A stretch of DNA of 24,356 nucleotides from Peptoniphilus sp034090345 (GTDB lineage: Bacteria > Bacillota > Clostridia > Tissierellales > Peptoniphilaceae), in NCBI RefSeq assembly GCF_034090345.1, contig NZ_JAXDSS010000034.1:1-24356 (forward strand). Reading direction: 5' to 3'. The notes under the pieces were generated by a model. That model had not been told where the DNA came from. It ran no database searches and was given only the letters and a program-made list of their open reading frames with translations. Below, in pieces: positions 15,771 through 23,690 of the stretch; positions within the stretch are counted from its first letter, which is position 1, and each line of letters begins with the position of its first letter. A program made the translations under genes and the position numbers.

Positions 15771-16787
15771 ATGAAAAAAATCGGTTTATTACTAATGAGT
15801 TTATTAATGGTAATGTCATTAGTAGCATGTGCAAAAGAAAAAGACAGTGCAGGAAAAGCGGAAGTAACAGCTGAAAAACCTATAGTTTGGAAATTGAGTG
15901 ATATCGTAACAGAAGATCACAACTGGAATGTGGGAGCTAAAGAATTCAAGAAATTAGTTGAAGAAAAAACTGGCGGAAGATTAGTTATCGACATCTATCC
16001 AAACTCAGAATTAGGTTCTGAAATGGAAGCTTTAAACGGTATCTTATCAGGTACAGTTGATATGACAATCACTGGTGAATCTATGTCGAACTGGGCACCA
16101 TTAGCAGACTTAATGGCAGCTCCATACGCATATAAGAATGAAGCTCACATTCAAAAGGTTTTAGAATCTGAAAGCGGACAAAAAATTAAAACTCAAATTG
16201 AAGAAGCCGGATTCAAACCTTTAATGTATCAACTAAGATCACCTCGTAACTTAACTTCTAACAAGCCAATTACAACCCCGGAAGAAGCAAGAGGAATCAA
16301 ACTAAGATTATCTAACACACCTCTTGCAATTAAATGTTGGGAAGCTGTAGGAGCTAACGTAAATGTTATGGCTCTAAACGAAGTGTTCACAGCTTTAAAC
16401 CAAGGTGTTATTGAAGCTCAAGAAAACCCATATGATATGATTTACAACTCAAGTTTCTATGAAGTTCAAAAATATGCAAATGAAACTGAACACGTTGTAG
16501 GCTACTTATTCTTTGCTGTAGGCACTAAACAATTCAACGACCTACCGGAAGATATGCAAGCTCAAGTTACAGAAGCTGCAGCAGAAGCTCAAGAATTTAT
16601 AAACGAACTTTATTTCGCAACTAAAGATGAATATAAACAAAAATTAATCGAAGCTGGTATGGAAATAAATGAAAATGTAAATAAAGAAGAATTTAGAAAA
16701 GCAATGGAACCAGCAATAAAAGGATACTTGGATCCTACTGCATATGAAGTTTATCAAGAAATTGTTAAATTAGGAGAATCCATGTAA
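15771..16787 (+). CDS. TRAP transporter substrate-binding lipoprotein (DctP family), operon B
   Basis: This is the receptor for the second TRAP importer. The signal peptide ends in the lipobox LVAC with Cys20 as the anchor. The domain contains FKKLVEEKTGGRLVIDIYPNSELGSEMEALNGI near the front and RGIKLRLSNTPLAIKCWEAVGANV, with Arg179 as the likely carboxylate-binding residue. VMALNEVFTALNQGVIEAQENPYDMI follows, which is close to the classical DctP motif. An AGGAGG site precedes the ATG. The sequence differs throughout from the binding protein of operon A. The enzymes encoded downstream suggest a hexonate such as L-gulonate, D-mannonate or a related uronate as ligand; that is inference. The 82-base gap before it holds only a weak AT-rich hairpin (about 15710-15735). 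Confidence 0.94.
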   Translation: MKKIGLLLMSLLMVMSLVACAKEKDSAGKAEVTAEKPIVWKLSDIVTEDHNWNVGAKEFKKLVEEKTGGRLVIDIYPNSELGSEMEALNGILSGTVDMTITGESMSNWAPLADLMAAPYAYKNEAHIQKVLESESGQKIKTQIEEAGFKPLMYQLRSPRNLTSNKPITTPEEARGIKLRLSNTPLAIKCWEAVGANVNVMALNEVFTALNQGVIEAQENPYDMIYNSSFYEVQKYANETEHVVGYLFFAVGTKQFNDLPEDMQAQVTEAAAEAQEFINELYFATKDEYKQKLIEAGMEINENVNKEEFRKAMEPAIKGYLDPTAYEVYQEIVKLGESM

Positions 16788-16801
16788 ATAGGTGTATTAG
16801 G

Positions 16802-16822
16802 GAAAACAGCATTGCTGTTTTC
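16802..16822 (+). promoter_or_regulatory. Stem-loop between binding-protein and membrane-subunit genes of operon B
   Basis: GAAAACAGC (16802-16810) and GCTGTTTTC (16814-16822) form a 9-bp perfect stem with a 3-base loop, followed by TTTAGTATTTT. It could be a leaky terminator or an mRNA-stabilising end. The position matches the stem-loop in operon A. Confidence 0.6.
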
Positions 16823-16846
16823 TTTAGTATTTTAGGAGGAAATAAA

Positions 16847-17341
16847 ATGAAAAAAATAGACAAATATATTGATTTATTATTGTCTGTAAGTAGCACTATT
16901 TGCTATTTTTGTCTAATTATAGTTGTATTGATGCAAATTGCAGCTAGATATATGCCTTCCTTAACTTTGAGTTGGACGGAAGAGCTATCAAGATTTTTCT
17001 TTGTTTTTATAATTAGTTTTGGAGCCCCTTTATCATATAAATACAAATCTTATGCAGATGTAGATTTAATTTACGACAAATTTAATGAAAAAACTAAAAA
17101 TGTAATGGATATAACAGGAAATATCTGTGTGTTTATTTTTACGGTTGTTGTTTTAATAAGCGGTTGGAGATTTATGCTGATAGGTAAAAGATCAGTTTCT
17201 CCAGCGCTACAATGGCCTATGTATATTCACCATTCAACAATAATATTGTTTGCAATAGGGACTATATTTTATAGTGTTTTTAATTTTATCAAGACATTTA
17301 CTAAATCAGAAAATACTGAAGATGTGAAGGAAGTGAAGTAA
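16847..17341 (+). CDS. TRAP transporter small permease (DctQ family)
   Basis: This is the intact small membrane subunit of operon B's importer, 164 residues. Four hydrophobic helices lie at about 10-33, 46-63, 90-108 and 125-149. The family motif after the first helix is QIAARYMPSLTLSWTEELSRF. The AGGAGG site (16834-16839 region) stands at a good distance from the ATG. It serves as the internal reference for the broken copy at 8658-9130, which aligns with it in helix positions and in the W-T-E motif. The large-subunit gene starts one base after its stop. Confidence 0.92.
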   Translation: MKKIDKYIDLLLSVSSTICYFCLIIVVLMQIAARYMPSLTLSWTEELSRFFFVFIISFGAPLSYKYKSYADVDLIYDKFNEKTKNVMDITGNICVFIFTVVVLISGWRFMLIGKRSVSPALQWPMYIHHSTIILFAIGTIFYSVFNFIKTFTKSENTEDVKEVK

Positions 17342-17342
17342 T

Positions 17343-18620
17343 ATGGATAGTATTTTAATAATGTTTGCAGTTTTTATATTTTTATTATTTATAAAAGTTC
17401 CGATAGCATTTTCATTAGGTGTGTCGGCACTGGTTTACTTAGTCCTTGAAGGTATACCTTTTAATATAGTTGCTGAAAAGATGTATGCCGGAATGGATTC
17501 TTTTACAATGGTATGTATTCCGTCATTTATATTAGCGGGTAATTTGATGAATACCGGTGGTATAACAAAGAGAATAGTAGCTTTTTGTAATGTATTTGTA
17601 GGGCATGTAAGAGGAGCATTAGCATATATAAATATCCTAGCTTCTGTTTTATTTGCAGGCATATCAGGGACGGCTTTAGCTGATGTCGCTTCCCTTGGTT
17701 CCATGTTAATTCCGGCAATGGAAGATGAGGGATATGATACTGACTTTGCAGTAGCTATAACAGCATCTACATCTGTTGTAGGGCCCATAATACCTCCGTC
17801 AGTGCCAATGGTTATAGCGGGAACTCTAACTAACTTATCAATAGCTAAGTTGTTTGTTGGTGGAATTTTACCGGGGATATTGTTGGGGATAGGTTTTATA
17901 CTTCCAACTTATATAATTTCAAAAAGAAGAAATTATCCAAAGCATCAAAAAGTAGATTTTGCTAAGAAAATAGCTATAATAAAAGACGTTATTTGGGCGT
18001 TATTGATGCCGGTTATATTAATGGTTGGAATACTTAGCGGTATTTTCACTCCAACAGAGGCTTCTATAGTAACTGTACTATATGCATTTATAGTTGGGAT
18101 TTTCGTGTATAGAGAAATCAAAATTAAAGATATTAAAAATATATTTAAAGAAACTATTATTGCTTCAGGTTCTGTAATTATATTGGTTGGAATAGCAAAT
18201 TTATTCGCTTGGATTTTAACCAGCCAAAGAGTTCCTCAAACAATAGCTTCAGGTATTCTTGGAATTACTGATAACAAAATAATGGTAATATTAATTATGA
18301 ACATTGTATTATTGTTTACTGGCATGTTTATGGAGTCAATAGCTGCCATAATAATAATGATTCCGGTACTTTTACCTGTTGCAACTCAAGTTGGAATGGA
18401 TCCTATCCATTTTTCAATAATGGCTATTTTGAATTTGATGATAGGTTTAGTAACACCTCCGGTAGGGTTGTGTTTGACAACGGCTGCGCAAATAGGAAAG
18501 ATTCCAACCGGGAAAGCAATTAAAGCTAATACACCATTTTTAATAGTTTTAGGGATTGTTTTGTTGTTAGTGTCTTATGTACCTAGCATAACAACTCTAC
18601 TACCAAGTTTAATGAAATAA
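17343..18620 (+). CDS. TRAP transporter large permease (DctM family)
   Basis: This is the channel subunit of the operon B importer, 425 residues with about 12 membrane segments. Landmarks include KVPIAFSLGVSALVYL, GMDSFTMVCIPSFILAGNLMN, FAGISGTALADVASLGSMLIPAM, GPIIPPSVPMVIAG, FTPTEASIVTVLYA and, near the C-terminus, IGLVTPPVGLCLTTAAQIG. The ALADVASLG segment is closer to many sugar-acid TRAP systems than SQADTAGVG of the operon A copy. The gene is one base downstream of the small subunit and 14 bases upstream of the zinc dehydrogenase. Confidence 0.95.
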   Translation: MDSILIMFAVFIFLLFIKVPIAFSLGVSALVYLVLEGIPFNIVAEKMYAGMDSFTMVCIPSFILAGNLMNTGGITKRIVAFCNVFVGHVRGALAYINILASVLFAGISGTALADVASLGSMLIPAMEDEGYDTDFAVAITASTSVVGPIIPPSVPMVIAGTLTNLSIAKLFVGGILPGILLGIGFILPTYIISKRRNYPKHQKVDFAKKIAIIKDVIWALLMPVILMVGILSGIFTPTEASIVTVLYAFIVGIFVYREIKIKDIKNIFKETIIASGSVIILVGIANLFAWILTSQRVPQTIASGILGITDNKIMVILIMNIVLLFTGMFMESIAAIIIMIPVLLPVATQVGMDPIHFSIMAILNLMIGLVTPPVGLCLTTAAQIGKIPTGKAIKANTPFLIVLGIVLLLVSYVPSITTLLPSLMK

Positions 18621-18634
18621 TTTAAGGAGAAAAA

Positions 18635-19654
18635 ATGAAAGCTATACAAATAAAAAAACCATATGAAATAGAAATGATAGAACTAGAAACACCTAAAATT
18701 ACTAAGCCGGAGCAGGTTTTAGTTAAAGTTAGAGCTTTTGGAATTTGCGGTTCTGATGTTGGAATTTACAAAGGAGCTAATCCATTTGCAACATACCCGA
18801 GAATTATTGGACATGAAGTTAGTGGCGAAATAATAGAGATAGGAGAAAAAGTTGATTCTTTAAAAGTTGGGGATAAGGTAGTGCTTGAACCAATTGAATT
18901 TTGTGGAGAATGTTATGCTTGTACTCACGGCAGACACAATGTATGCAAGAGTTTAGAGGTTTATGGAGTACACAGAGATGGTGGATTTTGTGAATACATG
19001 GTAACAGATCAGTCAAAGTGGCATAAAGTTGATGATTCTTTAACTTTTGCTCAAGCTGCTGTAGCAGAACCTTTTACTATAGGAGAACAATGTAATAGTA
19101 GAGCAAGTGTTCAAGAAGGAGATTGGGTTCTGATAACAGGAGCGGGTCCTATGGGGATTTTAGCACATGAAGTTGCTAAGATGAGAGGTGCTAATGTAAT
19201 TGTATCAGAGATTAATCCTAAGAGAGTAAAAGCAGCAAGAGAAATGGGAATTGAAAATATAGTTAATCCATCAATAGATAATTTAGGAGAAGTTATAGAT
19301 GAACTGACACATGGGGAAGGAATAAATGTGTTTTTTGATGGCACAGGAGTGCAGTCTGTTATAGAGGAAGGAATTGGGTATCTTTCACCGGCAGCTAGAT
19401 TTGTACCTCTTGCATTTGGAGATAAAGATATTCCATTGAATTATAAAACTCTAAATAAAAAAGAAATAGGTGTTTTAGGAACAAGGTTACAATATGAAAA
19501 ATTTGATAATGTAGTTTCATATCTTCATGAGAAAACAGATTTAATTGATAAGTATGTAACGCATATATTTCCTGCTGAAAATTATAAAGAAGCATTTGAA
19601 ACATTTATGGATCCGGATACAGATGCAATAAAAGTAGTGTTGACATTTGATTGA
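18635..19654 (+). CDS. Zinc-dependent alcohol dehydrogenase, probable L-gulonate (hexonate) 5-dehydrogenase, RspB-like
   Basis: This is an NAD(P)-dependent medium-chain dehydrogenase of 339 residues. The catalytic zinc site has Cys38 (GICGSD), His60-Glu61 (GHE) and probably Glu145 (AEPFTIG). The structural zinc is held by Cys90, Cys93, Cys96 and Cys104. The nucleotide motif GAGPMG is at 169-174. It resembles E. coli RspB in several stretches (IYKGANPFATYPRIIGHE, LEVYGVHRDGGFCEY, LSPAARFV, THIF). RspB-type enzymes are known to oxidise L-gulonate to D-fructuronate or L-galactonate to D-tagaturonate. The next two genes use fructuronate and mannonate, so L-gulonate is the best guess. Threonine dehydrogenase was considered, but the context argues against it. 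AAGGAGA precedes the ATG. Confidence 0.82.
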   Translation: MKAIQIKKPYEIEMIELETPKITKPEQVLVKVRAFGICGSDVGIYKGANPFATYPRIIGHEVSGEIIEIGEKVDSLKVGDKVVLEPIEFCGECYACTHGRHNVCKSLEVYGVHRDGGFCEYMVTDQSKWHKVDDSLTFAQAAVAEPFTIGEQCNSRASVQEGDWVLITGAGPMGILAHEVAKMRGANVIVSEINPKRVKAAREMGIENIVNPSIDNLGEVIDELTHGEGINVFFDGTGVQSVIEEGIGYLSPAARFVPLAFGDKDIPLNYKTLNKKEIGVLGTRLQYEKFDNVVSYLHEKTDLIDKYVTHIFPAENYKEAFETFMDPDTDAIKVVLTFD

Positions 19655-19716
19655 TATAACTTGATAAATATATGTAGTTTTGGAAAATGAAGTTTAAATT
19701 TGTGTGAGGATTTAAA

Positions 19717-21294
19717 ATGAAGCTTAAAATACAAGAATTAAAAAATTTAGAGAAGTATTTTACTAATGTCAACTATGATATAGAAAAGTTAAGAAAAGAT
19801 TCTTTGGTTGACCCTAAGTGGTTGGCATTTGGTTCAGGAAATATTTTTAGAGGATATATTGCCAGAATAAATCAAGACATGTTAAATAAGGGAATCTATG
19901 ATAGAGGAATATCTGTAGTTGAAAGTTTTGATGATGAGATAATAGAAAAAATATATAAACCATTTAATAACTTAGCAATTTCTGTGACCTTAGATAAGGA
20001 TGGAAAATTTAATGAAGATCTTATAGCAAACTTGGCCGAAGCGCTTATACTTCAAAATGGTAAACAAAGAATAGAAGAGATAGCATTAAACAAAAATTTG
20101 CAAATTATATCTTTTACAATTACAGAAAAAGGATATGTAATTAACAAGTCTAATGGAGAATTTATAGAAGTAGTCAAAAATGACATAGAAAATGACATTG
20201 AAGAAGCAAAACATCTTATGAGCTATGTAACTTATCTTTTGTATTTGAGATATAAAAATTCTAATAGTCCTATAACTTTACTTAGTTTAGACAATTGTTC
20301 AAAAAATGGAGATAAGCTGAAAGTTGCTGTAAGTTCTATTGCTAAAGAATGGAATAAACGTGGCAAAGTAGAAGATGAGTTTATAACGTATATAGAAGAT
20401 AGAGTCTCATATCCATGGAGTATGATAGATAAAATAACTCCAAGGCCGGCTGAAGAGATAGAGAAATATTTGCAAAGTAAAAGTTTTGAGAATATGGATA
20501 TAGTAGTAACTTCTAAGAAAACATATATAGCGCCGTTTGTAAATTCTGAAGAATCTGAGTATTTAGTGATTGAAGATGACTTTAAAAATGGAAGACCTTC
20601 ATTTGAAAAAGTAGGTGTTTATATGAGTGATAGAGAAACTGTAAACAAGGTTGAAACGATGAAAGTTACTACTTGTTTAAATCCACTTCATACAACACTA
20701 GCTGTCTACGGTTGTATATTAGGATACACAAGTATATCGGATGAGATGAAAGATGAGCAACTTAGAAAACTAATAGAAAAAATAGGATATGAAGAAGCTC
20801 TTCCGGTTGTAGTAGACCCGAAAATATTAGATCCAAAAGCATTTATTGACGAAGTAATAAATGAAAGGTTTCCAAATAAATATATTCCGGATACACCACA
20901 AAGAATAGCAACCGATACATCACAAAAAATTCCTATCAGATTTGGAGAAACAATTAAAAAATATGTAGAAGATGATACTAAGTCTGTAGAAGATTTAAAA
21001 TATATTCCATTGGCTATTGCAGGATGGCTTAGATATTTGATAGGACAAGATGACAATGGAAATGAATTTGAACTTTCCCCTGATCCTATGATGAAAGTTT
21101 TAAAGGACTCTGTAGAAGATTTATGTATAGGTAAATTTGAAAAGACTGATAAATTAATAAATTTGCTTAAAGATAAAATGATTTTTGGAGTGGATTTGGT
21201 AGACTTAAATATGGATACTATAATTTTAAAGTACTTAGAAGAAATGTTAGTTGAAAAAGGTGCAGTCAGAGAGACTCTTAAAAAATATTTGTAG
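19717..21294 (+). CDS. uxuB: Mannitol dehydrogenase family reductase, probable D-fructuronate reductase (UxuB type)
   Basis: It is expected to reduce D-fructuronate to D-mannonate with NADH, supplying UxuA. It has an N-terminal Rossmann domain with the opening WLAFGSGNIFRGYIARI and a C-terminal helical domain (ATDTSQKIPIRFGETI, LAIAGWLRYLIG). VSYPWSMIDKITP is the usual connecting motif. The catalytic region reads KVTTCLNPLHT (Lys316, Asn322, His325). The Lys-Asn distance is one residue longer than I recall for the E. coli-type K-x4-N-x2-H pattern. The protein is 525 residues, versus about 480-490 for E. coli UxuB. This points to a separate clostridial branch. Tagaturonate reductase (UxaB) is an alternative, but the adjacent uxuA favours fructuronate. 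The start is 62 bases after the zinc dehydrogenase, with GTGAGG upstream. Confidence 0.82.
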   Translation: MKLKIQELKNLEKYFTNVNYDIEKLRKDSLVDPKWLAFGSGNIFRGYIARINQDMLNKGIYDRGISVVESFDDEIIEKIYKPFNNLAISVTLDKDGKFNEDLIANLAEALILQNGKQRIEEIALNKNLQIISFTITEKGYVINKSNGEFIEVVKNDIENDIEEAKHLMSYVTYLLYLRYKNSNSPITLLSLDNCSKNGDKLKVAVSSIAKEWNKRGKVEDEFITYIEDRVSYPWSMIDKITPRPAEEIEKYLQSKSFENMDIVVTSKKTYIAPFVNSEESEYLVIEDDFKNGRPSFEKVGVYMSDRETVNKVETMKVTTCLNPLHTTLAVYGCILGYTSISDEMKDEQLRKLIEKIGYEEALPVVVDPKILDPKAFIDEVINERFPNKYIPDTPQRIATDTSQKIPIRFGETIKKYVEDDTKSVEDLKYIPLAIAGWLRYLIGQDDNGNEFELSPDPMMKVLKDSVEDLCIGKFEKTDKLINLLKDKMIFGVDLVDLNMDTIILKYLEEMLVEKGAVRETLKKYL

Positions 21295-21302
21295 GTGAAA
21301 AA

Positions 21303-22373
21303 ATGAAGATGACTTTTAGATGGTATGGAGATTCAGATCCTATACCTTTAGAATATATAAAACAAATTCCTGGTTGTTCAGGGATAATGGTTATGATGGA
21401 CAATTTTGAAGCAGGGGAAGTTTGGGATAAAGATGTTTTTAAATCTTTAGTTGAAAAAGTTAATAGTGTAGGATTAGAAGTCGAAGTTATAGAAAGTATT
21501 AATGTGCATGAAGATATAAAGATGGGTCTGGATACTAGAGATAAGTATATAGAAAACTACAAAAAATCTATCAAAAATGTTGCTGAGTGCGGAGTTAAAG
21601 TAATAGTATATAACTTTATGCCGGTATTCGATTGGTTAAAAACTGACTTGGGAAAAGTCTTATTTGACGGTTCTAACACACTATCATATGACGAAAAAGA
21701 CCTTGAAGGGTTAACTCCTCAGCAGTTAGTAGAAAATACTTTAAAAAATGCAAATGGGTTTTCACTTCCGGGCTGGGAACCGGAAAGGTTACAGGAGTTA
21801 AACCGAGTTTTAGAAATTTATAAAGATATTGATGAATCAAAGCTTTTAGAAAATTATAAATATTTTTTAGAAGGTATAATACCAACTTGTGAGAAATATG
21901 GAGTTAAAATGGCTGTACATCCAGATGATCCGGCTTGGCCTGTGTTTGGAATTCCTAGAATAACGCATACACCGGAACAGTTAGAAAAAATTGTTAATTT
22001 GGTGGATTCTCCATCAAATACGCTATGTATATGTACGGGTTCTCTAGGTTCGAATCCGAATAATAACTTACCTGAAATTATAAGAGAATTTGGGAAAAGA
22101 GACAAAATAGGCTGTGCACATGTTAGGAATATAAAATTTTTGGGAGATAGAAATTTTTATGAGTCAGCACATTTGAGTTCAGCGGGTAGTTTAGATATGT
22201 TTGAAATAATGAAAGCTTTTCATGATATAGATTTTGATGGGTATATAAGACCGGACCATGGAAGAATGATTTGGGGAGAAAAAGGCAGAGCCGGTTATGG
22301 ATTATATGATAGAGCTTTAGGTGTTACCTATTTAAATGGAATGTGGGAAGCATTGGAGAAATTAAATAAATAA
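21303..22373 (+). CDS. uxuA: D-mannonate dehydratase
   Basis: It removes water from D-mannonate to give 2-keto-3-deoxygluconate, the substrate of KdgK. The 356 residues start with the typical MKMTFRWYGDSDPIPLEYIKQIPG. The Mn-binding residues known for the family can be placed as His206 (AVHPDDPAW), Cys244 (CICTGSLGSN), His273 (CAHVRNIKF) and Asp318 (RPDHGRMIW). It is in the TIM-barrel UxuA family, not the enolase-superfamily ManD/RspA type. It lies eight bases after the preceding stop with GTAGGTG as the binding site, and is the last catabolic gene of operon B before a hairpin. Confidence 0.96.
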   Translation: MKMTFRWYGDSDPIPLEYIKQIPGCSGIMVMMDNFEAGEVWDKDVFKSLVEKVNSVGLEVEVIESINVHEDIKMGLDTRDKYIENYKKSIKNVAECGVKVIVYNFMPVFDWLKTDLGKVLFDGSNTLSYDEKDLEGLTPQQLVENTLKNANGFSLPGWEPERLQELNRVLEIYKDIDESKLLENYKYFLEGIIPTCEKYGVKMAVHPDDPAWPVFGIPRITHTPEQLEKIVNLVDSPSNTLCICTGSLGSNPNNNLPEIIREFGKRDKIGCAHVRNIKFLGDRNFYESAHLSSAGSLDMFEIMKAFHDIDFDGYIRPDHGRMIWGEKGRAGYGLYDRALGVTYLNGMWEALEKLNK

Positions 22374-22376
22374 TGA

Positions 22377-22420
22377 TATGCCCTTAGAGCTACGATTTAA
22401 AATGTAGATTTAAGGGCATA
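22377..22420 (+). terminator. Hairpin after uxuA, weak terminator or processing site
   Basis: TATGCCCTTA (22377-22386) pairs with TAAGGGCATA (22411-22420), with an inner CTAC/GTAG pairing. The tail ATTATAGC is not a good T-run, so read-through into the iron alcohol dehydrogenase is likely. Confidence 0.5.
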
Positions 22421-22454
22421 ATTATAGCAAGATTAAATCAAAAAGGAGTTAGTT

Positions 22455-23621
22455 ATGGAAGATTTTATATTTTACAATCCGACAAAAATATTGTTTGGTA
22501 GAGAGCAATTAAATAATTTGGCTAAAGAAATAAGAAAGTATGGTTCAAAGGTTCTACTCGCTTATGGGGGAGGAAGCATTAAGAAGAATGGAATCTATGA
22601 CAATGTGGTAAGAGTTCTTAAAGAAGGGAATATAGAATTTTTCGAATTATCAGGGATTGAGCCAAACCCAAGAGTTGATTCTGCAAGAGAAGGAGCTAAA
22701 ATAATAAAAGAAAATGACATAGATTTTGTGCTTGCAGTTGGCGGGGGTTCTGTAGTAGATTGTTCTAAGTTAATAGTTGCAGCTGCTAAGACTGATGCTG
22801 ATGCGTGGGACATAGTGATTAAAAAGCACAAAGTAAGGGAGGCATTACCACTGGGCGTTGTTTTGACACTTTCTGCAACGGGTTCTGAAATGGATGCAGG
22901 GTCTGTTATAACAAATCTTGAAACTAGAGAAAAGCTTGATTGGGGAAGTGCGTTAGTAAGACCCAAGTTTTCAATTTTAAATCCTGAACACACATATTCT
23001 GTAAATAAATGGCATACTGCCGCTGGAGTTGCGGACATCATGAGTCATACAATGGAAAATTATTTTACAACATATGACGATTGTTATTTACAAGATAGTT
23101 TTGCTGAAGGGATTTTAAAAACTTGTGTTAAGTATGCAAAAATTGCCATGGAAGACCCTCAAAATTATGAGGCGAGAGCAAATTTAATGTGGACAAACAC
23201 TTGGGCAATTAATGGCTTATTGGAGTCAGGGAAGGTTACTGACTGGAGCGTTCATGCTATGGAACATGAGTTGTCAGCTTATTATGACATAACTCACGGT
23301 GTGGGGCTTGCAATTTTAACTCCAAGATGGCTTGAACATATTTTAAATGACAATACAAAATTAAAGGTGGCAAGATTTGCCAGAGAAGTTTTTGCGATAG
23401 ATGGAGAAGATGAAATGGAAGTTGCTAAAAAAGGTATAGCGGCTTTACATGATTTCTTTGTTGGACTTGGGATTCCAATGACTTTGAGAGAAGTTGGCAT
23501 AGATGATGAACACTTAAAAGAAATGGCAGAAAATACAATTAAACATGTTGGCGGACCTATAGACGGATTTCAACAGTTAAATGTTGAAGATGTGCTTGAG
23601 ATTTACAAGAAATCACTATAA
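22455..23621 (+). CDS. Iron-containing alcohol dehydrogenase, YqhD/BdhA type
   Basis: It reduces aldehydes to alcohols with NAD(P)H. The 388 residues match YqhD/butanol dehydrogenase (about 387). The cofactor motif AVGGGSVVDCSK is at 94-105. The metal ligands fall at Asp194, His198, His267 and His281, the same numbers as in E. coli YqhD. AAGGAG precedes the ATG. It follows uxuA by 81 bases with a leaky-looking hairpin between them, so it may be transcribed with operon B. It could dispose of reducing power or remove aldehydes formed during sugar-acid breakdown. A direct part in the pathway, such as a keto-acid reduction, is possible but not shown. A good terminator follows. Confidence 0.92.
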   Translation: MEDFIFYNPTKILFGREQLNNLAKEIRKYGSKVLLAYGGGSIKKNGIYDNVVRVLKEGNIEFFELSGIEPNPRVDSAREGAKIIKENDIDFVLAVGGGSVVDCSKLIVAAAKTDADAWDIVIKKHKVREALPLGVVLTLSATGSEMDAGSVITNLETREKLDWGSALVRPKFSILNPEHTYSVNKWHTAAGVADIMSHTMENYFTTYDDCYLQDSFAEGILKTCVKYAKIAMEDPQNYEARANLMWTNTWAINGLLESGKVTDWSVHAMEHELSAYYDITHGVGLAILTPRWLEHILNDNTKLKVARFAREVFAIDGEDEMEVAKKGIAALHDFFVGLGIPMTLREVGIDDEHLKEMAENTIKHVGGPIDGFQQLNVEDVLEIYKKSL

Positions 23622-23652
23622 AATGTATTTAAAAGAATTAGTATTAGATTAT

Positions 23653-23681
23653 AAAGTAGTAGCGAAAGCTACTATTTTTTT
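23653..23681 (+). terminator. Terminator directly in front of the next gene
   Basis: An 11-bp stem (23653-23663 with 23668-23678, one G-T pair) is capped by a GAAA tetraloop and runs into seven T (23675-23681). The ribosome binding site GGAG of the next gene begins on the following base. Confidence 0.88.
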
Positions 23682-23690
23682 GGAGATTTT

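Noticed and set aside
18635..19654. Annotation as L-threonine 3-dehydrogenase
   Set aside because: The fold is shared, but the RspB-like motifs and the uxuB-uxuA-kdg context support a hexonate dehydrogenase.
22595..23041. Open frame of 148 codons on the minus strand inside the iron alcohol dehydrogenase
   Set aside because: It is a shadow of a well-supported gene: serine-rich, with no ribosome binding site or recognisable domain.
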